DNA from: Legionella qingyii
GTDB taxonomy: Bacteria > Pseudomonadota > Gammaproteobacteria > Legionellales > Legionellaceae
Length of the DNA stretch: 64,000 bases
Direction of reading: 5' to 3'
Assembly (NCBI RefSeq): GCF_003184185.1
Contig: NZ_QHJG01000004.1
Span: forward strand, 139,571 to 203,570
Each line of letters opens with the position of its first letter. The stretch's first letter is position 1. Shown in pieces: positions 13,051 to 24,449 of the stretch. The notes beneath the pieces were generated by a model. That model was given only the letters and a program-made list of their open reading frames with translations. It was not told where the DNA came from and made no database searches. The position numbers were made by a program, and so were the translations under genes.

Positions 13051-13540
13051 AAATTTTATGAGGGTATGGTGGTCTCTGTTATGGTAATTCAAATTACCGT
13101 TACTGGTGGTCCCCGTCATGTGTTTTATTTTTATTTTTTATCGTTATTATTCCTGAATATTGTTCTGTGACTTAAAAACGTACTATCCTATTTGTGTGAA
13201 ACTAAAACAAATAATTACTTATAGTCAAAGAAAATATACGACTAAGTTGTATAGGGGTGATAGAAATAAAGTAGACTTTTGTTATTGCAGGACCGAGTTT
13301 TTAAATAAGTGTCTCACGGAAATTTTACTCGTAGTATTGCGAGTGTCCTGAAGATTTATTGAAGTTGGATTGGGTAACTAAAAACCATCAACTTCAATAA
13401 ATCTTCAGGACTAAGTATGAATAAATTATCGTGTTTTCAAAGTTATCTTGTTTTTTTGTCTTGTTCATATGAAGAAACAGCGTTATAACTGCCTTCAACA
13501 TAAACTAATCCCGCACAAATGTTAAGTAAGGGTGGCGGAT
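13051..13540. other. Intergenic stretch between the PKS and nuclease/helicase genes
   Basis: About 490 bases without a convincing gene. It holds the long palindrome at 13345-13411. There is also a possible 37-residue rightward frame (ATG 13216 to TGA 13329) that I cannot support further. The promoter and leader of the leftward polyketide synthase gene should lie at the low-coordinate end of this stretch. Confidence 0.55.
13345..13411. repeat. Perfect inverted repeat, 23-bp arms with 21-base loop
   Basis: Arms at 13345-13367 and 13389-13411 are exact reverse complements, so the structure survives the backward printing. In leftward reading the element begins CAGGACTTCTAAATAACTTC and ends with the matching inverse. 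No T-run flanks it, so it is not a standard terminator, although it lies downstream of the nuclease/helicase gene. Its CAGGACTT ends resemble those of the two MITE-like copies at 29402-29503 and 57430-57555, suggesting a small mobile or REP-like element. Confidence 0.85.
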
Positions 13541-16500
13541 GATAAAAGAATGGTTAACTGTTTTATGTAAGTAGTAGCGTTAAACGAGCTACAAGCAACC
13601 TTAGCGTAGTTCGTTCTTTCCGCTTATCTGTTGTTAACGGTTTGTGACTCGGGCGCTCTACCGTTGCAAATAAGACAAAAATAGTTTTTCTTTTAATTCA
13701 GGAGCTCCTCTAAGTAGGCGTAATGAGCGTGTGTACGAGTTTTTTTGTTAACCACGAAGGACGGGAACTTTAAATAGTTGCGAAGGATGAAATCGGACAA
13801 GTGGCTCACGATAGAAGTTAAATAAGTGGACTACTAACATACCTCGTTGTTTGTCCTATAGGAGGGTTGACTAATGAAAAACGCTTGGTAAAAAAAGGAA
13901 TTTACAAGACGGGTTTTCAAGGAACCAGTTATTATGTTAGACGACCTGGAGGAGTAGTGACCGAACCCATAAAGGGAGTACTTACTGTCCATGTCCTTAT
14001 TAAGGGCGGAGGAATAAATCGTGCGGGACTATAGGAACCCCTTACGAATAATTAGCTACGAGTAAAAGTCTCCGTCAAAGGTTAAAAGGGAGTATTTATC
14101 GAAGTGACTATTTAACTAAATGGCGTCCTACGTAAGATATCCATCATGGGTCTTTTTGAGGGTATCTTAGACCTTAACAACCCCAACACACATTGTTCAT
14201 GAGATTATACCTATTTGGTGAAAGAAGTCCTACCGAAGGGACCCTTCCAACAGGGTTGACGTAAACTAGCGGGTAATTATATTATAACACTCAACGTACT
14301 GAGTACCGTTAATTTAAACGTTGTGATTGGACAGGACGGAGTAGTTATTTTTCTATTAGTTTTCGTAGCCGATTAAGAAGAGACGATTTGGGGGTTCGGC
14401 ATCATGGCTGTTGTGTGGGTCCAACTTATTTTAGTTGTTAAAGAAATAAGAGGTCTTGGCGTTATAAATTTCACAGTTGAAGGAGTAGACATAATGCACA
14501 CGTTCGTTTTACGGGAAAATAAGGAAAAAGTTCCGTCATTAGGCGTCATGAGTTATTGTTCAATAACTAACGAAATACTGATAAACTACTCTACGGATAA
14601 AAAAAAGGAGAAACTTACTCGAGCCGCTAGTCTACAAAGGGTCACATCCAAAAAGGTCGTGGTCCTCCTGGAACTTCACAATCTATTGATAATAAATTTA
14701 ACTATTGTCGTGCTTATTAAAGTCAATTAGCGAGAACCCCTAATACTGAACCACGATATCGATTAGGAACTCCTACTAGAAATTAAGCGCCTATTCTGAA
14801 CAAATCTTTTAGGTTATAGCGTCATACAAGATCATTCGGAACGAGTTTATTTCGTCGAACGAACCGTTAACGTAGTCCTTAGCTTACTCCTAGCTGTATA
14901 AGTAATCCTTAGTTTCATTATCCGAGTAGCCCAAGTAAAAAGTAAACGTTCTGTTATTAGGGTACAAGGTCTAATGACAGAAAAAGTATTATTAACCGCC
15001 ACTCGCAGAATGGGAGAAGACAAAGGACTGGATTTTACTTTATAACGAACCGAGGAGGAAATTTAAGGACGAGGCCTAGTTTTTTTATGAGTATTCGGTA
15101 TAATGCACTGAACCCACTTTCGAATATACCACCGAATCCCCAAGCAGCCGTTATCCGGTTTGTTAGTTATAGTAGTTCATCAAGAAGAGGTCAATTTGGG
15201 TCTGCAAGTTTGTATGCGGTTTTGTGGCCAAACCGAAGTGCAGATACCTTGAGTTAACTGGTACGGTTTTAGTTTAAATAAAACCGATTAACATTCAATG
15301 GAAGACGAAAATTTGTAAGCCGCAAACGGTCATTAGCTAGAGCATTAACTTATGCGAGTGAATTAAGAAGGAAATGGAGTTCAAGTTGTCCAAGGAAAAA
15401 TGGATTTATTGATTATGGAACAAGAAAAACGGCGTGAGAGTTGGTTAGTTGGTCAAGGACTCACCTTAATGTTAGTAGTTATAATATTCGCGCTTATAGT
15501 AAATTATAAAAACTGTAAACGGTTAAAAGAGGCAGACCTAAAAGAGCGGTTACAAGCATTTGCTGCTGACTTAGTGGAGGTCTAGGATGAAGTCATAGTG
15601 CAAATCGAGATATATTTACGAGATATAAAAATTACCTCATTGCGCCGAGCGGTTATTAATTTCTCCGAAATTGCTAAAATATATTTAGTTGTTTATGAAG
15701 TAATGCATTTTCGACTAGGTGGAGTAGAAGCGTGTGCGGCATAGCGGGGTACTCAGCAGCTGTACGTCTTTGAAGTATCAACCGTATTACTATTTATACG
15801 TAAAAGCCTAGAAGAACGGTTGCGACTATTTGGGTGAAATATTTTCGAACTTTTGAAAGAAAGAGAACGCGGCTTAATACTCGGGTTTTTAGAAATATGA
15901 CCGCAACTGGAAAAAGTAGTTTTATTCGTTAGGGGGTTTCTATGAGGTTGGGGGGAAGAAGTTCCCCTTTTGGAAGTTATAGTTTTTTATGTAGGACACT
16001 ACTAGGCCGTCCATTTTCGCGGTTTGGCACGAAAACAGGACCCTGCACTCGACAGTAAACTATATTTCCTTATAGGAACGGCGATGAAAAAAAAACTTAA
16101 AATCGAACACGAACGTTTGCGCGTTTTGCGAGGCCAAATTAAGGAAACTGGGTCCTTGTTAGACGTACTCGATTACGTCAGTAACAGAATTATGGACGGA
16201 CTATGTCGAAAAACTAAACAGGACAGCATTACCAACGTTGGACTTAGTTTACTAGACGTAACTGATTATTGAGGAGTCGTATTCATGAGGTAGAAGGGGT
16301 CGAAAATCTACGGCGTCCTAGTCCCGTACGTCGTCCTAGTTTTAAGACAACGCGGTTATTTTTGACAACAAAGTTTAAGACTATTTTTATTTTTATTAGA
16401 CGTCACGCTTTTGCAGAAACGAGGAATAAAGGATTTTGCTGCCACTACATAAGACAAGATGTCGGGACGTACAGAAGCTCGTAAAGGCGCATCGTTGTAT

Positions 16501-16939
16501 TAACGTCGTCTTTTGGTCCAAAGTGTCTTGCTCGTTCAAACCATAGGGTTTGGAGTATTTACATAAGTGGTTTAGCTGAAACCGGACGACAAAAATAATT
16601 TTTTAGCCGTATGGGGACTTTACCTCCGCTAACGTTTACTCGGACTATTTAGTGTAGCTGCGGTAATAAGTATCGGCAATTGCAACGGAGCATACTTAAC
16701 CGAACAACTACGTTTAAACGTTGCCTATTAGGAACAAAAAGTTTTTTAAGATTTTCAAGATTAAGTACAACTACCGGGTTTACGACGTTATGTAGTAAAT
16801 TAAGTAGAAAAAATAGTCTACCCCCATTATTTAGTCCCGCTTGGTGACGTTCTACAAGATAGGTCCTATGTTTTCCTGAAAGGTATTTGACTCACTCTAG
16901 GCTACCGCTTTTTTGATTAACTGACCTAAATTACATGTA
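13541..16939. CDS. RecB-like nuclease fused to superfamily 1 helicase, TM0106-family type (leftward)
   Basis: Leftward frame of 1132 residues, ATG at 16939, TAG at 13541-13543. The N-terminal part reads SPSDLTQFMESPF, then later GYADFLIK and YEVWDTKLARSVKPGFLLQ. This is the pattern of RecB-type nuclease domains (D, then E/DxK) in the TM0106 group. The C-terminus has NRINVAISRAQCLAIVV, the typical last motif of UvrD/Dna2-like superfamily 1 helicases. The length matches nuclease-helicase fusions of this kind. They are thought to process DNA ends, but the physiological role is not established. The middle of the gene was not fully translated here, only its two ends and the consistent phase. Confidence 0.82.
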
Positions 16940-17113
16940 AAACTTTGTTAAATTATACCCCAATTAATTTTTCATATGGTTTTGTAATCTGGACACTTTA
17001 TAAATTTGATTGGATAACTAAAAAAAACAAAAAAATTTTAAAACTCGTTCCCGCAGCTTTTATCATATTTTAGTTCGGTTATTACAGAGACGTTGACCTC
17101 GTGTTATATGCTT

Positions 17114-17440
17114 TACTACTTATTTTTACTTTTTTATGGGGGCCTTTTAGTTTTCTGTTATTTATTTTGCCACCCTAAACATTGGTCAAGAAATCGTGAA
17201 ATACGAAACGAAGCGTTTCCGTTAATGTCTCGACGAAAAGAAAACATAGTCTTTTCGCCACCGCAACCAAAGTTATAAATATTCCTTGTCCTTTTACCGT
17301 TTAATTTTGCGACAAAACGGTAACTGATAGTAGGAAAAACCCTATTTTTTTGGTTAGTTAGACAAACCTTTAACGTAATAGTAGCACCACTTTTACTTTC
17401 GGTTTACTTCTTTGTATCTGGAATAGTTCCACCTACCATT
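17114..17440. CDS. Hypothetical protein, 108 residues (rightward)
   Basis: Rightward frame with ATG ATG at 17114/17117 and TAA at 17438-17440; GGAG lies about 12 bases upstream. The sequence has a short polar start, then VGFVTSSLALYALLRKGNY, a region with LLYQKSGGVGFN, and a basic, Trp- and His-containing end (WKLHYHRGENES). I do not recognise a family. It is divergent from the nuclease/helicase gene (175-bp gap) and precedes another small rightward gene. Confidence rests on codon-like phase and the clean start context only. Confidence 0.6.
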
Positions 17441-17623
17441 AGAGGAAAATATCAAACCATACATGATAATACATGTGAGGAAGCGGAGTAAGCGAACGCG
17501 AAACAGATTTTGTATTACCCGATACGATATCGAAATTTAATACTACGATTATTATACTAATTTAACTTTAAAAATATCAATAATGGGTATTACAACGAGA
17601 AATGAAATTGTTCTCATGGTTAT

Positions 17624-17902
17624 TACTTTAAACTTTTTTAACTTATAAAAGAATTTTTTCGTCCCAAAGTCGAATGAGTACTTCCTCATCCTAAACCTCT
17701 TCACCTTCCCACAGGAAGTATAGAGATAGTTTTTTTATAAAATCCGTCATGGGGTGTTTACTAAGTTAATCGACATAGTCCTCTTTTATTTCTCCTGTAT
17801 GTAGGCCAGATATCACTGTTACAAGGATTCGACCAAGCACTAAGTCAATTATTATATTAGTTATTATTGTACTAACTCAGGCGTTTATAATATTCTAAAA
17901 TC
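17624..17902. CDS. Hypothetical protein, 92 residues (rightward)
   Basis: Rightward frame from ATG at 17624 (an in-frame ATG at 17591 is possible) to TAG at 17900-17902. Begins MKFEKIEYFLKKAGFQLTHE, with later segments PSYLYQKN, GSTPQMIQLAVSGEN and a helical end. No known family was recognised. No strong ribosome binding site precedes either ATG. The 183 bases to the left contain a stretch that in leftward reading begins GCGCAAGCGAATGAGGCGAA, with two close TACAT copies. This may be a dispersed intergenic repeat, but that cannot be tested within the window. Confidence 0.55.
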
Positions 17903-17926
17903 GAAATCCTACGTCGCGTCGCCTTC

Positions 17927-18130
17927 GATCTTAACACTATAACCGAATATTGAGTGCTTAGGTGACATATCGGATCAGAATTATTTAACTAAGGTCATTT
18001 TAGGTACCAATCATGTACGTGTGGGTGATTTCCAAAAAGGACAGAAAAACATGGCCCCTCAGAACTATAAATTCAGTGATTCATCAAACGAATTTCATAA
18101 CTTGAGTCCCGAGGGTTGTAGGAATTATAA
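17927..18130. pseudogene. Possible gene remnant downstream of the Fic gene (leftward)
   Basis: Leftward open stretch of about 67 codons without a usable start, ending with TAG at 17927-17929. It reads DVGSPEFNTLSKLLSDLN, then IKTPRYKKTGKTFSGCACTN, and looks protein-like, but begins directly after a stop. It lies 20 bases beyond the stop of the Fic gene. It could be the broken end of a formerly longer gene or a decayed neighbour. No family assigned. Confidence 0.35.
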
Positions 18131-18150
18131 CTTAGTTGTTTCGGATAATG

Positions 18151-19428
18151 GATATGTTCAACTTCGCGTAGCAAAACGAGCAGAACACATAATTACAGAT
18201 ACGGTATTCATAGAACGGGTTTAAAAGACTCACAAAGGGTCCTTAAACCTTTAAATATTCTTAGTTTTATCACCTTCTTCGCTATGTAAAGACTCGGTAT
18301 TTAGAGAAGAGGATACCTCAACCAACAATGTATTTTTACTTCAACATTGCAAAAAAAATTAACGAAATGAGCACGATCTTTCAGACTGTTACTAAGTGAA
18401 AGAAACTGTATCAAGTGGTCCCTGAAAACTTCACGAACGGTGAGAAAAACTAACAACGATGGAGCAAGGAACTCATTAAATAGAAGTTTAAGGACACCTA
18501 ATTTCAATAGATAATGATACAGACTGAAGTCAAGACGTAACAATCCCAGATTACTAAGAAGGTCGAGTTTAACAAAGTCGAACTAATTTAAGCAAAAATA
18601 GAAAAACCGCTAGAGAAGTGTCCTGTTGTCTCATTAGGCGCCTAGATTTAGGTTTGTTTACGGGTTAAATAAGAAGTTCTCGTCGACTAATTCTTATGGA
18701 TTTCATTTCCAAGAGGGTAATGGTAGCCCTTTCCCTACATTATTTTAGTAACTGAACTATTTTGCACGTTATAGCTGATTACTCCCCCTGAAATAAACTA
18801 ATTTAAGTCGGTGGTTCACAAGCTTAAAACCGACTTATCGTAGTTTTAGAAGTATAGATCGTTCCTACATAACATAAGATTATTCAAGGCTTTCAAGTAA
18901 AAGTCATTCGAAATGACGTAGTTATTTACCTAATTATGATAGTTTTCCACCTTATATAGATTCAGATATAGAACGTAAAAAATTAAGTAATTTGTCAGAG
19001 GACCGGTATAGTGATAAACTAACTGTAAATTTTGATAGAGAGTAAAGGACTTGACAAAACTTTACAGATCCTCCCCATAATTGTAGTTGGTTAAGTTTAG
19101 CTCCAGGTATTGGGCTTACCAAAAAAAGTCGGGTAAGTTCGTCGAGTTCATAAGGGACGAGTGATTATAATGATAGTAGACATTCTTTACGCTGACTTGG
19201 AAAAGCTCATCCCTTAAAGTATAACCGCGCAAAACGACCTAAGTAGCGTAACTTTTGTAGTTATTAAACCCGACAACAATCATGGAAAAGTCGTAAAACG
19301 TTTCGTTAATCCTAAGGTCGTTTCTCGAGAAGAAAGCGTCGTAGTCACATTGAAACACTCTGTATACCTTAAAAATTTGCTAATAGCTCTAATAAGAAAT
19401 ATATGACTTTATAAAAACGTTACAAGTA
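18151..19428. CDS. Fic-domain protein, putative AMPylase (leftward)
   Basis: Leftward frame of 425 residues, ATG at 19428, TAG at 18151-18153. At about residues 231-239 it carries HPFPDGNGR, the Fic core motif HPFx(D/E)GNGR. Fic enzymes usually transfer AMP (some phosphocholine or UMP) to a target hydroxyl; the His is catalytic and the GNGR loop binds phosphates. The motif is intact, so activity is plausible. The N-terminal third has GSVAFLTDDSNISEQGILEL and a Pro- and Arg-rich segment; the C-terminal part is long and helical with no second domain I recognise. No inhibitory (S/T)xxxE(G/N) helix was seen. In this host type it could be a secreted effector, which is inference. Confidence 0.85.
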
Positions 19429-19784
19429 AAATTGTTGGCGAATTATTTTAACTTTAGTTAATATTTATTAGTTGGAATTATAAAATAATTTATTCACTAA
19501 AACATTAAAAGTAATGAAACACGGCCTGTTTTTTGCTTACGTTTGTTCTTATTAATCTCTATTGAGTGACTAAATGTTATATAAAATATACTAGACGAAG
19601 CTGATTTTTCCTCGGATATACTATATCGATTCTAGTTGCACAAATACAACAGATAAACAATACTTCCTTAACGTTAAGGAAATAAATCAGCGACCGCGCT
19701 TTATCGGTAAAGGTTCATGTTAATTACGGGTGAAGCTAAGAAAACACTATACGATACGGTGGAAATTATCAGTGCGTTCCACTT
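19429..19784. promoter_or_regulatory. Divergent intergenic region with 18-bp palindrome
   Basis: The very AT-rich region separates the leftward Fic gene from the rightward effector-like gene, so both promoters should be here. A perfect 18-base palindrome (leftward AAGGAATTGCAATTCCTT) lies at 19664-19681 and could be an operator. TATA-like hexamers are abundant and no single promoter can be chosen. Confidence 0.45.
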
Positions 19785-20861
19785 TACTACGTAAGTTTTC
19801 TTCTCGTTTATCATTTTTTGCTAAGCTTGTTCCTAATACAGCTACTATAACTTTCGTAATTACTCGAAAGACATCGTCTTGTTCATAAACGAGCGAACGT
19901 TTAGATAAGTCTTCCTAAATTTGGGCGGAAAAAATGCCTTTTTCTAAATAGTTGAGAAAGTAATTGAAGTTTTTGTGAGTTGCTTCATCGTAGTCGACTC
20001 GACTGAGTCGCTCGTCGTTTTGTTGAGAATTGAATACACGAATACCCACTCGTTTTATTTCGTCTTCAGTACTATTTTCGCTTAGGTAGTAACGAGAACT
20101 AAGTTAGTTTTCGGCATCTAATGAGGCCTTCTTGGTAATATCCTTGTCGTAAAGCTCGCCGTGAACCACGGCCTCTGTTTGGGTACACCCTCTACTATGA
20201 AGGAATAACACTCTTGAATTTTGTTCCTCTTCGGAATTCTGTCAAATTACTCGTCAAAGGGTTCCCTTAACTCCTACTTCAAAGACGTCTTCTCGATGTT
20301 CGGATAATGTTACGGTAACGTAATCGGTAATAGTTACTACTTCTGGTACCACAGAGGCACTAACTTCCTAAATCTTTTCTTTATTGGACGGTTTTCCTTT
20401 AATGCGTTCCGTTCGTAAAATTAGACGTCGTGAATTAGCGTCGCATAGTCCGGATGTAGCTATTGAAACTATGAAACCTATTAACCCTGTTGGCACTGAA
20501 TAAAACCGTTTTTCACTAACCAATACACGTCGCCGTCTACTGGCCAATACTGCGGGTTTAAGTAACAAGCCCACATCTCTCGCATAATCTATTGCTCTCA
20601 AGTAAGTCGTCCTGCAAACTCAACAATTTACTTTTCTTTAACAAGGGGAATGTTTAACTAAGACCAGAACCAAAGCTAAAACGAACAATATCAATAATAC
20701 CGCACCCGCCCCTTCGCGCGGGTCGCTCCCGCTAGCGCGCCCCCATGGGCCACCACCCGACGAACGGCCTGGCAGAACTTTTTAATACACCTCTTTTTTG
20801 TTTACGGGAACGACCTGAATCTCTCAGTGAACTCGTTCCTCACATAATGGTCGAGTAAATT
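19785..20861. CDS. Effector-like hypothetical protein with GC-rich segment (rightward)
   Basis: Rightward frame of 358 residues from ATG ATG at 19785/19788 (AAGGTG just upstream; an earlier in-frame ATG is at 19755) to TAA at 20859-20861. Segments such as AEVMIKANPSLLLIQSKAVD, DYSGRTIIGTAFRAALGAGD and MWEMILPYCENLKQGEALRQ resemble a family of unknown-function proteins I associate with Legionella and Coxiella, from memory only. Near the C-terminus GLGFDFACYSYYG is followed by a Gly/Arg/Ala-rich run encoded by very GC-rich DNA (20701-20765). It then ends ...LEKLCGEKTNALAGL. No signal peptide or membrane segment is seen. Function unknown. Confidence 0.75.
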
Positions 20862-20893
20862 ATGAACTATAGTTCTGCGTAGTGTTTTCCTAT

Positions 20894-20983
20894 AACAAGC
20901 GTGTAGTTTTAGTACTCAGTAAACTACACGGACTTGATAAAGTTCTTTGAGCACGTTTCCTATTCAACTTACTGGTTAACATT
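20894..20983. CDS. Very short ORF after the effector-like gene (rightward)
   Basis: Possible 29-residue frame with TTG start at 20894 (AAAAGGA before it) and TAA at 20981-20983. It reads FAHQNHESFDVPELFQETRA. It may equally be a fragment of a longer decayed C-terminus. It is convergent with the NO reductase gene, whose stop is at 21017. Confidence 0.3.
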
Positions 20984-21016
20984 TTTGAGTCCGTAGGGGG
21001 ATTTAATTTAATGAGG

Positions 21017-23344
21017 AATTTATAGTGCTTGTCCGACAACAAGATTTAAGAAGCGCGGTCGGGTTGCACCTTTTTTTCCTGGATCAAAAAATTATTTTAG
21101 TATCCGGTATTTATTACGTGGATCTCGTTTATAATGTAGAGGTCCATTAGCATTGGTAACGGTCTCATGACAACATAATATTTTAAGTTCCGAAGAACTT
21201 ACTCGTTTTGGTACGAGTATGTGTAGGTAGTTGACGCGGGTTGGTTGTCCTTTCTTTAAGTTGTGCTAGGTATTCTGTTCGGGGTCCAATATATTGGTTT
21301 TCCGGGTTTAAGGATTTGCTAGTGAGGTACCCACTGCTAGAGGCCGCCGTATCGCATCCGTTTTTATTTAGTTTGGTTCCGGTTCGTTTGGTTTACGTGG
21401 TTTATTACGGCATACACGTACCAAATTTCATTCTTTACAGGGTACGAGTATTATTAAATGTTCACCGCGTAACTCACACGGAGGTGGCTTTTGAGGACGT
21501 GGTTGTTTTAAGGTTTTCCTCCGCGGGTTCTATATCTCTATTCGGTCTAATATTCATTTGCGGGCAACAGCGAATTAGTTAACTACTACAAGTTATCGTA
21601 GTTATTACTCCTCGTGATTTCCGTTATGAAGTTATTTACTTTTGTATCTAGGATTCCCGTGGGTATTTAGGCCTCACGGACAGGTTATGGTCACTACTGG
21701 ACATGGCTACTATGGAGGGTTTTTATGGTCTTAACAAAGTTTTATGTACCAAGCAAGACGGTTTCTTGCGCTTTAATTAGGACAAGGGTAATTCTCTATT
21801 CGTCACCGCGTACGTCGTTTTTTGAGTTTACTGACGAGATGGGTTTCTACTTGATGGGTGGTGGCGGTTTTTAGACACTAACACTTGCTAAAAAGTTAGG
21901 GCCAATTACCCTAGTAAGGTTTCGTTATGTCATGTCGTTGCAAATAACATGAACGGGTTTTTTCTACGAGATTTGCTTATGCAGGTCAGGTTTTGAGTTA
22001 CCAACGGCAAAAATTCGGTGAGGTCCATCCGGTGTATGGTGCTTTTTGTTATTTCGAGGTTTCCTTTTCCGGATGTGTTTTAGGTTAAACGGTATTAGCC
22101 GGTTCGACATCCATTCTGTTTGGAACTAACGGTTAGGTTTTGGTCCTAAGTAAGTGTATGGGGTATTAGGGGTTTATTAATGGCTGTTACCGAGGTGGTT
22201 GTTATTTATTTCACTGGGTTTTGTCGTCTAGCTGTTTTTTTGGAACAGCAAAGCGAAGAAAAAATGATTATTCGCCACGGTATTTTTGTCGTCGTGAGTG
22301 GGTACTTTCTCGCTAGGTCTGATATCCACAAACCTACACATGTAGTGCATTCTTTAATTTCCCATTTATTAGTAATTATAAATAAGGTATTTTTGGTCAT
22401 GCGAGACACATTATTACGCGGTATTACCGTGGATGTCGCTAAACTTAATCGTTTTGGTCACGTTGCTGTTGTTTTATAACGGGATGGAACGCGACTGAAC
22501 CACAGTCACCGAGTTTGGGGTTTTTGTGACCACAAAATTTACTTAGTAGTCCTCATGAGTTTATAGCTACTATTTATATTTCATGGCGCGGTTTTGGGTT
22601 TTTATGTTTTGTTTTGCTATGGGTTCAGGTTATTTTTCATACGCGACATCCGCATAATGGGTATCATCCAAGTATCCCGGTTAATAACCATATACTTGAT
22701 AAAACAGGACCAGATACTCGTTAGCATCACTCGCTTCTTATTTATTCTTTCAGTCGCCAAACATTCCGTCAAACGAGTAAGTTTGACATGCGAAACCAGG
22801 TTGGACGAAGCCGTAGTACTAATTCGTCCCAAACACTTTAAACTAAGGCGTCAACGTTATAACGTAGTCGTTGACCAACGCTGTTGTATGACCAAACAAC
22901 TGAGTCTAGGCAAACAACATCTAGAGCGACGTAACGGACCGCGTGTTGCATAACGAGAGGAAGACGGTCTAAGTCCTTTCAAAACGGCTTTGCAACAACA
23001 CGATAAAATAGGAGATATTAAGCTGGTTCCGAATGATTTATAAAACGGCATATTAGGAGAGGTTTTATTCTTGGGTATGGTATTTCTGAAGGTATTAGGT
23101 ACTCCAGACGTGCAACTTTGGGACGAAACGGACGCTGATATAGTAGCCGCCAGTAGTGCTAGACAGGGCTTCGTCTAACTTTAACGACGCCATTTCCTCC
23201 TTGTTCGACTATCCAAAATATCCAGGGGGTTTAATTCTAGTATTTTGTCTACTAACGTCATTAATTGTCTTAGGTAAAATTATGTAATCTCTGAAATAGG
23301 CTCCGATATCCAAGTCGTGAACTTAAACTCCTATCTACTAGGTA
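21017..23344. CDS. norB: Quinol-dependent nitric oxide reductase (leftward)
   Basis: Leftward frame of 775 residues, ATG at 23344 preceded by AAGGA nine bases upstream, TAA at 21017-21019. The N-terminal membrane segment (LKWILLITAIICFMILIWGT) is followed by TYQLVPPLPQQF, then MTADDIVAGKAGFQ and DYGSLYGMGSYFGEDYTA. This is the order seen in single-subunit qNor enzymes. They reduce NO to N2O with quinol electrons in the inner membrane and protect against host or environmental NO. The length fits qNor (about 760). The haem and FeB ligand helices in the middle were not individually checked. It is the last of a leftward series after alkA (107-bp gap). Confidence 0.85.
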
Positions 23345-23451
23345 AGCTGTGTAAGGAATACACTTTCCAAAGTGTTTGATTCGAGTATTAAAATATGTTC
23401 TTAATAGTGTTTTGTTTCGGAAAATAGCTTAACTAAAAACTCGAACTTGTT

Positions 23452-24369
23452 AATAAAATCACGAGAAAAAAGTACATTGAAAAAATTATTATTTACCTTT
23501 ATTTGATCAGGACGTATCCCCACGGTAAAACGTCATTAAAGGGGATAAAAAAATATTAGCCCAAAGAATAGTTCTACCTCATTAACTACATTTAACAAGA
23601 CACGCGGTTATAGTAGCGGACCTTTTTATAGCTAAGCGGGGTTCGGCGCATTATTTTGTATGAGGCGTCAGGTTGCGGGATAAGGAAATTTCGCTGTATT
23701 TTTCGATTAATGGAGGAGTAAACTAAATAAAAGGTTTCTTGATTTTGAACTAAATAGTAGTTGCTAGCGACGGCGTTCAGCCTAGTCGCAAAGTGAAAAT
23801 ACCCACGATATCGGATAAAAAAAGTTAAGTCTTTGTCACGTTAACCGTTGACGTAGGCGAACGCCTTTACGTATCTTGTGAACGAGAAAAAGGAAATCAG
23901 AATACGAATCTTTAAGTCAGTTCGCTAAAACTTAAACGTTAGGTCGTAGGTCGCTATAAACGACTGTCCTTTAGCGTAATTGGTCACGAAGTTTTTATCT
24001 CCCTTTAGCACCACCAAATTCCGGGTATTTAACCGTTTGTTCCCCTAAATCAACTCCCAGAACAACACACTAAACTATTTTTAGTACGTCTAACGCGAAA
24101 TTAGGGTCCTCGTAGAGGTCAAGTAGTTACTAAGCCCAACGTCTATTGAGTACTCCGAGCGAAAGATATCTCTCGTTTTCAAGCCCGAGTAGTTAAGGAA
24201 AAAAAACAAGTTCTTGGTGAAACTGTCCGTGTAACAGATATTGGTTATCAGAACACATTACAACGGGTAGGGTTTCTAGTTGTAATAAAAATGAAGAGGA
24301 CGCGTTTCGTTTTTGTCATATTAGGTTGAATTTACCGCGTTGGCCTACATTCTATTGTCTCCACGAGTA
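23452..24369. CDS. alkA: DNA-3-methyladenine glycosylase II, AlkA family (leftward)
   Basis: Leftward frame of 305 residues, ATG at 24369, TAA at 23452-23454. The second half shows the HhH-GPD fold in order: FEALVNAISCQQISLDAG, then SETLIRLAAAIV, RFKGIGRWTAEYVLLRGL (helix-hairpin-helix) and GRIDIFPGDDIGAQ, where the Asp after FP is the catalytic position of the family. The N-terminal half (HPVAPFKLDYTVFALRR) matches the AlkA N-domain. The enzyme removes alkylated bases to start base-excision repair. It follows rtcB by 80 bp in the same direction. Confidence 0.9.
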
Positions 24370-24449
24370 CAGTGTAATTGGACGAGAAAGTAACTTTTAT
24401 CATGAATTAGGAAAATTATGTGCTACGTTTAACGGTACCCTATCGATCT

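Noticed and set aside
22180..22953. Plus-strand frames of 99 and 119 codons
   Set aside because: Fall entirely within the leftward nitric oxide reductase gene and show no protein-family signal.
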